From assembly GCA_009842505.1 (NCBI GenBank), contig VYFG01000135.1:1-64000 (forward strand): a DNA stretch of 64,000 nt, written 5' to 3'. The notes below the pieces were generated by a model. It was not told the origin of the DNA. It worked only from the letters and a program-made list of their open reading frames with translations, and did no database searches. This DNA comes from Gammaproteobacteria bacterium. GTDB taxonomy: Bacteria > Pseudomonadota > Gammaproteobacteria > Arenicellales > Poriferihabitantaceae. The stretch's first letter is position 1, and the number at the start of each line of letters is the position of its first letter. The position numbers and the translations under genes are program-made. Below are positions 7,890 to 17,398 of this stretch, in pieces.

Positions 7890-8600
7890 ATGAGCGCCGA
7901 TGCGAAGCATGCGAAACTGGCACTGTACAGGGTGTTGCGCCATCTTCCCGGGCGGCCGGGCGCGATTTTCCGGGACAAGTATTCGAGGAAACTGGAGCAG
8001 GGTGCGGCCCGGGAGGCATTCCAGAGGGCTATGCAACGGATTGACGGCACCGTGTGCATCGACCTTGGCGCAAACGTCGGGATATATACCCGGTTGCTGG
8101 CTTCGCGTGCCAGGCGCGTGATCGCATTTGAACCGGATCCATGGACGTGCGCCCGGCTCCGGGAAAACGTTTCCGGTCTTGACAATGTGAAGGTTGAAAA
8201 TGCGGCGGTGGGTACCAGCGACGGTGTGACCTGGCTTTACCGTCACAGGAAGTTCGACCGGGACCGGGCTTTCCGCTCGCAGTCAAGCTCGACCCTCTCG
8301 ACAAGCAGGCGCCTCGACAGGGATAGTGCCCTGGAGGTGCCACTGGTGGATTTCGTGAGATACCTCGAAGAACTTGAAGCGGTGGGCGAGCCGATCGGAA
8401 TTCTCAAGATCGACATCGAAGGCGCTGAAATCGAGTTGCTCGAAGCCCTGTTTGACCGGCCGGACCTGCTGGAGGGCATGGACTATATCTTCGCGGAGAC
8501 CCATGAGCGGTTTCATGCCAGTTTCGTGCCGCGTGTCGCACGGCTCCGCGAACGGGCGAAGCGCATTCGCCGTCCCGTGATCAACCTGGGTTGGCACTGA
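7890..8600 (+). CDS. FkbM-family SAM-dependent methyltransferase
   Basis: This 236-residue protein starts at MSADAKHAK (ATG 7890). The open frame reaches 7764, but its first 42 residues are Pro/Gly/Arg-rich, like read-through of non-coding DNA. The class I SAM-binding motif is VCIDLGANVGIYTRLLA, followed by VIAFEPDPWTCARLRENV (acidic motif II), NAAVGTSDG, and the FkbM hallmark LKIDIEGAEIELLEAL. FkbM enzymes O-methylate sugars, lipids or polyketides, and the substrate cannot be inferred here. It lies 157 bases after the coiled-coil gene and 51 bases before mnmG, so linkage to the proton-channel pair is possible but not compelling. Confidence 0.85.
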   Translation: MSADAKHAKLALYRVLRHLPGRPGAIFRDKYSRKLEQGAAREAFQRAMQRIDGTVCIDLGANVGIYTRLLASRARRVIAFEPDPWTCARLRENVSGLDNVKVENAAVGTSDGVTWLYRHRKFDRDRAFRSQSSSTLSTSRRLDRDSALEVPLVDFVRYLEELEAVGEPIGILKIDIEGAEIELLEALFDRPDLLEGMDYIFAETHERFHASFVPRVARLRERAKRIRRPVINLGWH

Positions 8601-8651
8601 TGGCATTCGTCATGTCATATACTCACGTTTACGGCAACACGTATCCGCCAC

Positions 8652-10532
8652 ATGAGCCATCCTGAACATTTCGACGTCATCGTCATCGGCGGCGGGCATG
8701 CCGGGGTGGAGGCCGCGCTCGCATCCGCCCGCGTCGGCGCGTCCACGCTCCTGGTGACCCACAACATCGAGACCGTCGGCCAGATGTCCTGCAATCCCGC
8801 CATCGGCGGGATTGGCAAGGGGCATATCGTGAAGGAGATCGATGCGCTGGGAGGCGTCATGGCACGGGCCATCGACCGGTCCGGCATCCATTTCAGGATC
8901 CTCAACGCCCGCAAGGGTCCCGCGGTGCAGGCCACCCGGGCCCAGGCGGACCGCGCTCTCTACCGGATGGCCATCCGGGGTGCGGTGGAGCACCAGGACG
9001 GCCTCACGCTGTTCCAGCAGGCGGTGGACGATATCCTGATGGACGACGGGCGGGTGCGCGGTGTCCGCACCCGGATCGGGATCGTTTTCGAGGCCCCCGC
9101 GGTGGTGCTGACCACGGGCACGTTCCTGAACGGCAGGATCCATATCGGCATGGACAATTCCATGGGCGGGCGCGCCGGCGACCCGCCTTCCGTCACGCTG
9201 GCCAACCGGTTGCGGGAGCTGCCCCTGGGGGTGGACCGCCTGAAGACGGGAACGCCGCCGAGGATTGACGGCAAGACCATTGACTACAGGGGGCTCGAAG
9301 AGCAGCCCGGGGATGAGCCGGTGCCGGTATTTTCCTTTCTCGGCAGCGCCGAGGAGCATCCCCGCCAGGTGCATTGCCACATCACGCATACCAACGCCCG
9401 CACCCACGATATCATCATGCAGGGGCTCGACCGGTCGCCCCTGTATGGCGGGATGATCGAGGGCGTGGGGCCGCGATACTGCCCTTCCATCGAGGACAAG
9501 GTCGTTCGTTTTGCCGACCGCGCAAGTCACCAGATCTTCATCGAACCCGAGGGACTGAATACCACCGAGGTCTATCCCAACGGAATCTCCACCAGCCTGC
9601 CCTTCGACGTGCAGCGGGATCTGGTGCATAGCATCAGGGGCTTTGAAAATGCCCGTATCACCCGGCCCGGCTACGCCATCGAATACGATTTTTTCGATCC
9701 GCGGGGGCTCAAGCACAGTCTGGAAACCAAGTGCGTCCAGGGGCTTTTCTTCGCCGGCCAGATCAACGGCACCACCGGTTATGAGGAAGCGGCCGGACAG
9801 GGGCTGATTGCGGGACTGAACGCCGCAAGGCAGGTGGCGGGCGAGGACCCGTGGTGGCCCGGGCGCGGCGATGCCTACATCGGCGTGATGATCGATGACC
9901 TGGTGACGCTGGGCACCGGCGAACCCTATCGCATGTTCACTTCCCGGGCGGAATACCGCCTTCAGCTCCGCGAGGACAATGCCGACCTTCGCCTCACGCA
10001 GGAAGGACGCAGGCTCGGCCTGGTCGATGACGGGCGAATGCGCCGCCTCGAAGCCAAGCGCGATGCCGTGGAACGGGAGAAGATCCGCCTGGCCGGGACC
10101 CGGGTGCATCCCGGCGGGCTGGACCCGCAGAAGGAAGCGGCGGTGCTGGGCCGGGCGCTCGGCCGGGAAGCCAGCCTGCTGGAACTGCTGCGCCGCCCGG
10201 AAGTCGGCTACCGTGCGATGGCTGATCTCGTCGGTCTCGAGGAACCCCTGGACGATGAACAGGTGATCCGGCAGCTGGAGATCCAGGCCCGGTACGAGGG
10301 CTACATCGAGCGGCAGCAGGGGGAAATCAAACGCCTGCGCAGTAAGGAGAACACCGCCATTCCCGCGGACATGGACTATGCCCTGGTACGCGGGCTGTCG
10401 GCGGAAGTGCGCCAGAAGCTGGCCGATGCCAGACCGGAAACCGTGGGACAGGCGGCCCGCATACCCGGGGTCACCCCCGCCGCGGTCTCCCTGCTGCTGG
10501 TCCATCTCAAGCGGATCCAGCACGCCGCCTGA
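8652..10532 (+). CDS. mnmG: tRNA uridine-5-carboxymethylaminomethyl modification enzyme MnmG (GidA)
   Basis: The length of 626 residues is close to the usual 629. With MnmE it installs the cmnm5 group on U34 of tRNAs, using FAD, methylene-THF and glycine. Visible features are the FAD dinucleotide motif [21 protein letters not shown] at the N-terminus, [13 protein letters not shown], the GidA signature ending [20 protein letters not shown], and the helical C-terminal domain starting around [12 protein letters not shown]. The usual gammaproteobacterial neighbours rsmG and parAB are absent; a convergent gor follows. ATG 8652 is the only start that gives the canonical N-terminus. Confidence 0.98.
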   Translation: MSHPEHFDVIVIGGGHAGVEAALASARVGASTLLVTHNIETVGQMSCNPAIGGIGKGHIVKEIDALGGVMARAIDRSGIHFRILNARKGPAVQATRAQADRALYRMAIRGAVEHQDGLTLFQQAVDDILMDDGRVRGVRTRIGIVFEAPAVVLTTGTFLNGRIHIGMDNSMGGRAGDPPSVTLANRLRELPLGVDRLKTGTPPRIDGKTIDYRGLEEQPGDEPVPVFSFLGSAEEHPRQVHCHITHTNARTHDIIMQGLDRSPLYGGMIEGVGPRYCPSIEDKVVRFADRASHQIFIEPEGLNTTEVYPNGISTSLPFDVQRDLVHSIRGFENARITRPGYAIEYDFFDPRGLKHSLETKCVQGLFFAGQINGTTGYEEAAGQGLIAGLNAARQVAGEDPWWPGRGDAYIGVMIDDLVTLGTGEPYRMFTSRAEYRLQLREDNADLRLTQEGRRLGLVDDGRMRRLEAKRDAVEREKIRLAGTRVHPGGLDPQKEAAVLGRALGREASLLELLRRPEVGYRAMADLVGLEEPLDDEQVIRQLEIQARYEGYIERQQGEIKRLRSKENTAIPADMDYALVRGLSAEVRQKLADARPETVGQAARIPGVTPAAVSLLLVHLKRIQHAA

Positions 10533-10538
10533 CGGCGA

Positions 10539-10567
10539 CCGTGCGCGGGAAAGCGGCCCGCGCACGG
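10539..10567. terminator. Bidirectional hairpin between convergent mnmG and gor
   Basis: CCGTGCGCGGG (10539-10549) pairs perfectly with CCCGCGCACGG (10557-10567) around a 7-nt loop. It lies seven bases after the mnmG stop and two bases past the gor stop. There is no U-tract, so it may act with Rho, or mainly protect both mRNA 3' ends from exonucleases. Confidence 0.7.
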
Positions 10568-10569
10568 TA

Positions 10570-11919
10570 TCAGCGCAGTGTCACCAGTTCTTCCGCCGCC
10601 GTGGGGTGGATCGCCACGGTGTCGTCGAAGTGACGCTTTGTGGCGCCCATTTTGACCGCCACGGCGAATCCCTGCATCATCTCGTCAGCGCCGTCTCCGA
10701 TGACATGGCAGCCGATGATCCGTTCCTCCGGGCCCAGGGTGACGAGCTTGACCACCGTGGGCGGCTTGTACGCGGAAACCGCGTAGCGCATGTTGACGAA
10801 ACGGCTCTGGTAGATCCGGATGCCGTCACCGTGCCTTTCCCGCGCCTCCCGTTCGGTGAGGCCGACGGTACCGATGGGCGGATGGCTGAACACCACCGTG
10901 GGGATGTTTTCGTAGTCCAGCCTGGCATCCGGCTGGTTGTTGAACAGGCGCTCCGAGAGACGGCGGGCCGCGGCGATCGCCACCGGCGTCAGCGGCGCGC
11001 GGCGGGTGACGTCCCCCACGGCGTAGATGCCGGAAACACTGGTGTTCTGGTATTCATCGGCGTCGACATGTCCACGGCCGTCGATCCGGACACCGGTGTA
11101 CTCCAGTCCGAGCGACGCGACATTGGCATGGCGGCCGATGGCCCAGATGATGCAGTCGAAGCCGCCGGTCACGTCGCCGCCGGCATCGGTGAAACCCAGG
11201 CTGCCGTCGTCATCACGGACGAGCCCGGCCAGGTTCGCCCTGGGAATGATGCGGATCCCGGAGGATTCCATCTGCTCCATGACCACTTCGTGCAGCGTGT
11301 GGTCGAAGGTGCGCAAGAGCCTGTCCTTGCGCAGGACCATGGTGACGCCGCTGCCGAGTCCGTGCAATACCCCGGCCAGTTCCGTGGCGATATAGCCTGC
11401 GCCGATCACCAGTGCGTTGGCGGGCTGTGAATCCAGCGCGAAGAAGCCGTCGCTGGTGATTCCGAGTTCCGCGCCGGGCAGGTCCGGGATGGTCGGCTGC
11501 CCGCCCGTGGCGATCAGGATGTGCGGTGCGTGGTGCCGCTCCCCGTTCACTTCGATTTCGTGGTCCGCGACGAAATGCCCGGTGCCGTGCACCACCGTGA
11601 CGCGCGAACTGTCCAGATTGCGGGCATAGATGCCGTTCAGCCTGTTGACATAGGCGTCCCTGGCCGACTTGATCGTTTCCCAATGGAAACCGCCGGTCTT
11701 CGTCTCGAACCCATAGTCCGGGGCGAGTCGCAGCATGTCGGCCATCTGGGCGGTGTTCCACATGACCTTCTTCGGCACGCAGCCGACATTGACACAGGTG
11801 CCGCCCAACGGTCCGTGCTCCACCAGCAGCACCTCGGCGCCGTGCTCCGCCGCCCTTCGGGCACCGGCGATGCCGCCGCTGCCCCCACCGATCACGATAA
11901 AATCATGTGTTTTTGACAT
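10570..11919 (-). CDS. gor: Glutathione-disulfide reductase
   Basis: This 449-residue FAD/NADPH flavoenzyme reduces GSSG to GSH in the cytoplasm. It shows the FAD motif [21 protein letters not shown], the redox-active disulfide [16 protein letters not shown], the NADPH Rossmann motif [21 protein letters not shown], the reductase-specific [10 protein letters not shown], and the C-terminal catalytic His-Glu in [13 protein letters not shown]. Length and motifs match the E. coli-type enzyme. It is divergent from prlC with only 18 bases between the two start codons and convergent with mnmG. It supports the glutathione-dependent formaldehyde pathway encoded 4 kb away. Confidence 0.97.
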   Translation of the reverse strand: MSKTHDFIVIGGGSGGIAGARRAAEHGAEVLLVEHGPLGGTCVNVGCVPKKVMWNTAQMADMLRLAPDYGFETKTGGFHWETIKSARDAYVNRLNGIYARNLDSSRVTVVHGTGHFVADHEIEVNGERHHAPHILIATGGQPTIPDLPGAELGITSDGFFALDSQPANALVIGAGYIATELAGVLHGLGSGVTMVLRKDRLLRTFDHTLHEVVMEQMESSGIRIIPRANLAGLVRDDDGSLGFTDAGGDVTGGFDCIIWAIGRHANVASLGLEYTGVRIDGRGHVDADEYQNTSVSGIYAVGDVTRRAPLTPVAIAAARRLSERLFNNQPDARLDYENIPTVVFSHPPIGTVGLTEREARERHGDGIRIYQSRFVNMRYAVSAYKPPTVVKLVTLGPEERIIGCHVIGDGADEMMQGFAVAVKMGATKRHFDDTVAIHPTAAEELVTLR

Positions 11920-11937
11920 CAGGTCTGACAGGAAAAA

Positions 11938-14010
11938 ATGAAAGAAACCATGCAGTGCGGCAACCCGCTGCTCGATCTTTCCGGGCTGCCGGATTTCGGG
12001 GCGATTCTACCAGAGCATGTGGAACCTGCAGTGGATCGGGTGCTGTCCAGGAATCGCAGGGAGATCCGGCGGCTGATCGACACGGTGGAAAACCCCGGAT
12101 GGGACAGTTTCATGGCGCCGCTGGAGCAGCTGGCAGATGAACTGGAGCGCATATGGGCGCCGGTGTCCCACCTGAATGCGGTGCGGGACAGCGAGGACCT
12201 GCGTACGGTATACCAGAAGTGTCTTGTCAAGTTGTCGGACTATTGGGTCGAACTGGGCCAGAACAAGGCCCTGTACCGGACCATTCAGCGGATCCGGCAC
12301 CATGACCGCTTCGATGGTCTCGAACAGGCCAGGCGCAAGGCCATCGACAATGACCTGAGGGATTTCCGGCTCTCCGGAATCGACCTCGAGCCCGCGCAAA
12401 GGGAACGGTTCCGGGAGATATCCGGTGAATTGTCCCGTCTGGGAAACCTGTTTTCCCGCAACCTGTTGGATGCCACGGACGCCTGGCATGTCGATGTCAC
12501 CGGGGAGGCCGGACTGGACGGGATTCCCGACCACGCCAGGCAGGCGGCCCGGCAGGCCGCCGGCGAAGCCGGCGTGGACGGCTGGCGCTTTACCCTCCAG
12601 GAGCCTTCCTACAAGGCGGTCATGAATCATGCCGAGGACGGCGGGTTGCGGGAGGAGATGTATCGCGCCTTTGCCACCCGGGCCAGCGAGACCGGTCCCG
12701 GCGGGGGAAAATGGGACAACAGCGGGGTGATGCGGGATATCCTCGAATTGCGCCGGGAACAGGCGCAGTTGCTCGGCTACGGGCACTACGCGGAATACTC
12801 GCTGGCCACCAGGATGGCGCAGAGCACGGATGAGATCTTCGGTTTCATCCGGCAGCTGTCCGACAAGTGCCGCCCGGCGGGCCTGAAGGAGGTGGAGCGC
12901 CTGAAGTCGTTTGCCAGGGAAAACCTTGGGCTCGACGATCTCGCGCCATGGGATTATGCCTGGGCCGGAGAAAGGCTGCGCCAGCACCAGTACGGATTTT
13001 CCGGGGAAACGGTCAGGCCCTACTTTCCGCTTCCGACCGTGCTGGATGGCATGTTCCGCATCGCCGGCCGCCTCTTCGGAATTGATGTGGAGCCTGCGGA
13101 CGCCCCGTCGGTATGGCATCCCGACGTCCGGTTTTTCCGTGTCCGGGACCGGGATGGAGAAACCAGGGCCTATTTCTACGCCGACCTGTACGCGCGCAGG
13201 CACAAGCGCGGCGGCGCCTGGATGGCGGACTGTGTCGGCCGTCGCGCGACGGACGCGGGGGTACAGTTGCCGGTGGCTTTCCTGACCTGCAATTTCACGG
13301 CCCCGGTGGACGGCCGCCCGTGCCTGCTGACCCATGAGGAGGTGATCACCCTGTTTCACGAATTCGGACACGGCCTGCACCACATGCTTACCCGGGTGGA
13401 TGTGGCCGCGGTGGCGGGTATCAACGGGGTTCCCTGGGACGCCGTGGAACTGCCGAGCCAGTTTCTCGAGAACTGGTGCTGGGAGCAGGAGGCTCTGGAC
13501 CTGGTATCGGGCCACGTGGACACCGGCGAGCCGCTGCCCGTGGAACTGCTGGAGAAAATGCGCCGGAGCCGGAATTTTCACTCGGCCATGGGGATGTGCC
13601 GCCAGCTCGAGTTCGCACTGTTCGACATGCGGCTGCACTCGGGTTTCGATCCCGGGGGCGGTGAAACCGTTCTGGACCTGCTGGAGGCGGTGCGGGACGA
13701 GGTCGCCGTGGTCCGGGCCCCGGCTTTCAACCGCTTCCCGCATTCCTTCGGCCACATCTTTGCGGGTGGTTATGCGGCGGGCTACTACAGTTACCTCTGG
13801 GCGGAAGTACTGTCGGCGGATGCGTTCAGCCTGTTCGAGGAAACGGGCATCTTCGACCGGGACTCGGGGCAGCGGTTTCTCCACTGGATACTGGAGCGGG
13901 GCGGGTCCGAGGAGCCCATGGTGCTGTTCGAGGGGTTCCGGGGCCGGAAACCCACCGTGGACGCCCTGCTGCGTCACTCGGGATTGAGCCCGCTCGGGGA
14001 AGCGGCGTAA
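11938..14010 (+). CDS. prlC: Oligopeptidase A (M3 zinc metallopeptidase)
   Basis: This 690-residue cytoplasmic M3-family peptidase degrades oligopeptides, including signal-peptide fragments. The thermolysin-like zinc site [11 protein letters not shown] is in the C-terminal half (around residue 480), and the third ligand Glu lies in the downstream [10 protein letters not shown] segment. The helical N-terminal domain with [20 protein letters not shown] matches PrlC. The start at 11938 (MKETMQCG) has AGGA five bases upstream; [10 protein letters not shown] four codons later is an alternative. Its promoter must overlap the gor 5' end because of the 18-base divergent gap. Confidence 0.96.
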   Translation: MKETMQCGNPLLDLSGLPDFGAILPEHVEPAVDRVLSRNRREIRRLIDTVENPGWDSFMAPLEQLADELERIWAPVSHLNAVRDSEDLRTVYQKCLVKLSDYWVELGQNKALYRTIQRIRHHDRFDGLEQARRKAIDNDLRDFRLSGIDLEPAQRERFREISGELSRLGNLFSRNLLDATDAWHVDVTGEAGLDGIPDHARQAARQAAGEAGVDGWRFTLQEPSYKAVMNHAEDGGLREEMYRAFATRASETGPGGGKWDNSGVMRDILELRREQAQLLGYGHYAEYSLATRMAQSTDEIFGFIRQLSDKCRPAGLKEVERLKSFARENLGLDDLAPWDYAWAGERLRQHQYGFSGETVRPYFPLPTVLDGMFRIAGRLFGIDVEPADAPSVWHPDVRFFRVRDRDGETRAYFYADLYARRHKRGGAWMADCVGRRATDAGVQLPVAFLTCNFTAPVDGRPCLLTHEEVITLFHEFGHGLHHMLTRVDVAAVAGINGVPWDAVELPSQFLENWCWEQEALDLVSGHVDTGEPLPVELLEKMRRSRNFHSAMGMCRQLEFALFDMRLHSGFDPGGGETVLDLLEAVRDEVAVVRAPAFNRFPHSFGHIFAGGYAAGYYSYLWAEVLSADAFSLFEETGIFDRDSGQRFLHWILERGGSEEPMVLFEGFRGRKPTVDALLRHSGLSPLGEAA

Positions 14011-14299
14011 AATGACGCGTGACGGGGACGGATTCCCGCACGCTGAATGCTAGGCCAAGCGCATCTTTCGGCCCTCGCCCACGGCACCGTGCCGGGTCCG
14101 TGGCTCCGGTCGATTGCTTCGCGATCGCCGTTGCCCGAACCGGGAATGTTGCCGGGGCCGCAAGTCCGGCACGCAGGTCGATGTACTTACACCGGAATGG
14201 ACCGGTGTCCCGGCGGGCCTGTCATGGCCAGAACGCAGACAATAAAATAACCGGCACGTCACCCGAACCATTCCGCGACGGGAGATTGAGGTCAACGAG

Positions 14300-14926
14300 A
14301 TGAAGAGAATACTGGTGGTGAATCCCAAGGGCGGCTGCGGCAAGTCCACCCTTGCAACCAACCTGGCGAGCTACTATGCAACCTGGGAGGTGCCGGTTGC
14401 GCTGATCGACCTCGACGCCCAGCAATCCAGCCTGGAATGGCTGGACCAGCGTTCCGGAGCCCTGTATCCCATCGAGGGCATTGACGGTTCCCGCGGCCGC
14501 CTCAGTGTGCCCGGCCGGATCCAGCGGGTGGTCATGGACGCGCCGGCGCGAACCGGCAAGAACCAGCTCCAGCGTTATTTCAACCAGGCCGACGAAATCC
14601 TCATTCCGGTGCTGCCATCCCCCATCGACATTCGCGCCGCCGGCCACTTCGTCGGCGAACTGCTGCTTGAAGGGATGCTGAAAAAATCCCGCGTCGGCCT
14701 GGTGGCCAATCGCGTGCGGGAGAACACGCTGATCTACAGCAACCTGGAAAGGTTCCTGCGCACGCTGAAGGTGCCGCTGGTCGCCCATCTCCGGGATACC
14801 CAGAACTACATACGCGCCGCGGAGGGTGGCCGCGGCATTTTCGAGATGGCGCCCTACCTGGTGGACAGGGATATCGAAACCTGGCGCCCGCTGATCAAGT
14901 GGGTCGAGAAAAACAGGAGGCTCTGA
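14300..14926 (+). CDS. Orphan ParA/MinD-family ATPase
   Basis: The protein of 208 residues is typical of small ParA-like proteins. It has the deviant Walker A VNPKGGCGKSTLATNLA (KGGxGKS with the signature lysine), Walker A' LIDLDAQQSS, and a Walker B-like VVMDAPARTG. No parB or parS-like sequence is beside it, and it is too short to carry an HTH extension, so chromosome partitioning is unlikely. Such stand-alone ATPases often position a protein cluster or surface structure. It follows a 289-base gap after prlC and precedes an unrelated formaldehyde operon. The partner is unknown. Confidence 0.85.
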   Translation: MKRILVVNPKGGCGKSTLATNLASYYATWEVPVALIDLDAQQSSLEWLDQRSGALYPIEGIDGSRGRLSVPGRIQRVVMDAPARTGKNQLQRYFNQADEILIPVLPSPIDIRAAGHFVGELLLEGMLKKSRVGLVANRVRENTLIYSNLERFLRTLKVPLVAHLRDTQNYIRAAEGGRGIFEMAPYLVDRDIETWRPLIKWVEKNRRL

Positions 14927-15104
14927 TCTGCCGGACCGATGCAAACAGCTTGCGCCAATGAGGTACCATCATGGGGTTGCTGAAATCCACCGCCGATAGC
15001 GGCAACCGGCGGTTGCGTGGCGACCCGGTGGAAAACCGGGCGCCTGATACCTCCGCAGCGGACCCAATTCCAACACGTCAACAACACACCGAGGAGAAAT
15101 AATC

Positions 15105-16220
15105 GTGGAAACTCGCGCAGCAGTCGCCTACGAGGCGGACAAGCCCCTGGTCATTGAAACCGTGAACCTGGATGGCCCGAGAGAGGGGGAGGTCCTGGTG
15201 GAGATCATGGCCACCGGAATCTGTCACACCGATGAGTTCACCCGGTCCGGAGCCGATCCGGAAGGGATCTTCCCGGCCATTTTGGGCCATGAGGGGGCCG
15301 GGGTCGTGGTGGATACCGGGCCCGGTGTCACCAGCGTGAGGAAGGGGGACCACGTGATCCCGCTGTACACGCCGGAATGTCGCCAGTGCGAATACTGCAC
15401 CTCGGGCAAGACCAACCTGTGCCAGGCCATCCGCTCCACCCAGGGGCAGGGCGTCATGCCGGACGGCACCAGCCGTTTCTCCATCGGCAAAGACAGGATC
15501 TACCATTACATGGGGACCTCCACGTTTTCCAATTTCACCGTGCTTCCGGAAATTGCCGTGGCCAAGGTGCGCGAGGACGCCCCGTTCGACAAGATCTGCT
15601 ATATCGGCTGCGGCGTCACCACGGGGATCGGCGCGGTGCTCAACACCGCCAAGGTCAAGCCGGGTGACAACGTGGTGGTGTTCGGCCTCGGCGGTATCGG
15701 CCTCAACGTGATCCAGGGCGCGCGGATTGCCGGAGCGAACATGATCGTCGGCGTCGACATCAATCCGGCACGCAAGGCCCTCGGCGAAAAATTCGGCATG
15801 ACCCATTTCGTCGATCCCGGGGAGGTGGAAGGGGACCTGGTGCCCTACCTGGTGGATCTGACCAATGGCGGCGCGGACTTCAGCTTTGAATGCGTGGGCA
15901 ACGTGGACCTGATGCGCCAGGCGCTGGAATGCTGTCACAAGGGCTGGGGGGAGAGCGTGATCATCGGCGTGGCCGGCGCGGGCCAGGAAATCAGCACCCG
16001 CCCGTTCCAGCTCGTGACGGGAAGGGTCTGGCGCGGCACCGCATTCGGCGGCGCCCGGGGCCGCACCGATGTGCCGAGGATCGTGGACTGGTACATGGAC
16101 GGCAAGATCAACATCGACGACCTGATCACACACACCATGCCCCTGGGTGATATCAACAGGGCCTTCGACCTGATGCACGGGGGCGAGTCCATCCGCAGTG
16201 TAGTGCTGTACGACCAGTAG
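15105..16220 (+). CDS. frmA: S-(hydroxymethyl)glutathione dehydrogenase (class III alcohol dehydrogenase)
   Basis: This 371-residue zinc MDR enzyme oxidises S-hydroxymethylglutathione to S-formylglutathione with NAD+. It starts at GTG 15105, preceded by GAGGAG. It has the catalytic zinc ligands in GICHTDE and GHEGAG, the structural four-cysteine lobe CRQCEYCTSGKTNLC, the NAD motif VFGLGGIGLNVIQGA, and the class III-specific Asp and Arg-rich substrate pocket (IRSTQGQGVMPDGTSRF). It is followed after seven bases by the hydrolase for its product. No frmR repressor or gfa gene is adjacent. Confidence 0.98.
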   Translation: METRAAVAYEADKPLVIETVNLDGPREGEVLVEIMATGICHTDEFTRSGADPEGIFPAILGHEGAGVVVDTGPGVTSVRKGDHVIPLYTPECRQCEYCTSGKTNLCQAIRSTQGQGVMPDGTSRFSIGKDRIYHYMGTSTFSNFTVLPEIAVAKVREDAPFDKICYIGCGVTTGIGAVLNTAKVKPGDNVVVFGLGGIGLNVIQGARIAGANMIVGVDINPARKALGEKFGMTHFVDPGEVEGDLVPYLVDLTNGGADFSFECVGNVDLMRQALECCHKGWGESVIIGVAGAGQEISTRPFQLVTGRVWRGTAFGGARGRTDVPRIVDWYMDGKINIDDLITHTMPLGDINRAFDLMHGGESIRSVVLYDQ

Positions 16221-16227
16221 ACCCGGC

Positions 16228-17067
16228 ATGGACACGCTATCCGAGCAGCGCTGCTTCGGCGGCGTGCAGGGCATCTACAGCCACGTGTCCCGCGAAACCG
16301 GGACGCCGATGCGGTTTTCCGTGTTTGCACCGCCCGCGGCAGGGGAGGGCACGGTGCCGGTGCTCTGGTACCTTTCCGGACTCACCTGCACCGAGGAAAA
16401 CTTCACTGTCAAGGCGGGCGCCCAGCGCTACGCGGCGGAGCATGGCATCATGCTGGTTGCACCGGACACCAGCCCCCGTGGCGCCGGGATCGACGGAGAG
16501 GACGATGACTACGATTTCGGCACCGGCGCCGGTTTCTATGTCGATGCCACCGAGCCGCCATGGGACGGCAACTACCGGATGTACAGCTATGTGACCCGGG
16601 AACTCCCGGAGCTGGTGTTCTCCCGGTTTCCGGGGGACCGGGACCGCCAGGGGATCACGGGCCATTCCATGGGCGGTCACGGCGCGCTGACCATCGGCTT
16701 AAGGAATCCGGGCACCTACGGCTCGATTTCCGCATTTTCGCCCATCTGCGCCCCGATGCAGTGCCCCTGGGGCCGCAAGGCCCTCGGCGGCTATCTGGGT
16801 GAGGACCGGGACGCCTGGAAAGTCCACGACGCCACCGAACTCATCCGCGCAGGCGCCCTCGGCCGGGAGATCCTGGTGGATCAGGGCGATGCGGATGATT
16901 TTCTCGGGGAACAGCTCAAGCCGGAACTGCTGATTGCGGTGTGCGGGGAGATGGGCCAGCCGGTCAATTTCCGGATGCAGCCGGGCTACGATCACAGCTA
17001 CCACTTCGTGGCGACGTTTATCGGAGACCATGTGCGCTTTCACGCGGAGCGGCTGAAAGACGACTGA
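16228..17067 (+). CDS. fghA: S-formylglutathione hydrolase
   Basis: This 279-residue esterase-D-type alpha/beta hydrolase cleaves S-formylglutathione to formate and glutathione, completing detoxification started by frmA. It has the nucleophile elbow GHSMGGHGAL, the oxyanion region WYLSGLTCTEENF, and the C-terminal catalytic Asp (DQGDADDFL) and His (YDHSYHFVATF). The gap to frmA is seven bases, so the pair is co-transcribed. Length is the family norm. Confidence 0.97.
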   Translation: MDTLSEQRCFGGVQGIYSHVSRETGTPMRFSVFAPPAAGEGTVPVLWYLSGLTCTEENFTVKAGAQRYAAEHGIMLVAPDTSPRGAGIDGEDDDYDFGTGAGFYVDATEPPWDGNYRMYSYVTRELPELVFSRFPGDRDRQGITGHSMGGHGALTIGLRNPGTYGSISAFSPICAPMQCPWGRKALGGYLGEDRDAWKVHDATELIRAGALGREILVDQGDADDFLGEQLKPELLIAVCGEMGQPVNFRMQPGYDHSYHFVATFIGDHVRFHAERLKDD

Positions 17068-17398
17068 ACGGCGAGCCCGTCCAGCACCGGTTCGGGCCGA
17101 CGGGATTGCCGGGAGGCGCGTAATTCCGGAACAACGGTCCGGAAGGCCGTGCTGCGTGCCGGAGCCGGGCGATTTCCCCGGCAGCAGGGACATCCGATGG
17201 CACTGCCCGACTTGCCCACAGGATGGAAATCACCCGGGGCTGCAACCGATGCGGCCGCCACGGGAGGTGGCGTAACACTTCGGCAGAATGGCTGTCACAC
17301 CTGCTTCATATTCCGCGAATAGATTCCCGGCCACTTCCGCCATCTTGCAGGCCTGCGGGCCTCATCCATGAATCCATTACCTGAATACGGCTGAAACC
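17068..17398. other. Intergenic region before the PhoX-like gene
   Basis: This is 331 bases of GC-rich sequence. I see no protein, no RNA gene and no clear pho box. It must contain the promoter for the PhoX-family gene, but no convincing -35/-10 pair stands out. Confidence 0.4.

Noticed and set aside
8610-10565. 651-codon minus-strand open frame across mnmG
   Set aside because: GC-rich codon bias keeps the reverse frame open. The plus-strand product is full-length MnmG; the reverse product has no recognisable domain.
12007-13977. 656-codon minus-strand open frame across prlC
   Set aside because: Shadow of oligopeptidase A; it lacks any domain and has an unnatural His/Gln/Pro/Gly-rich composition.
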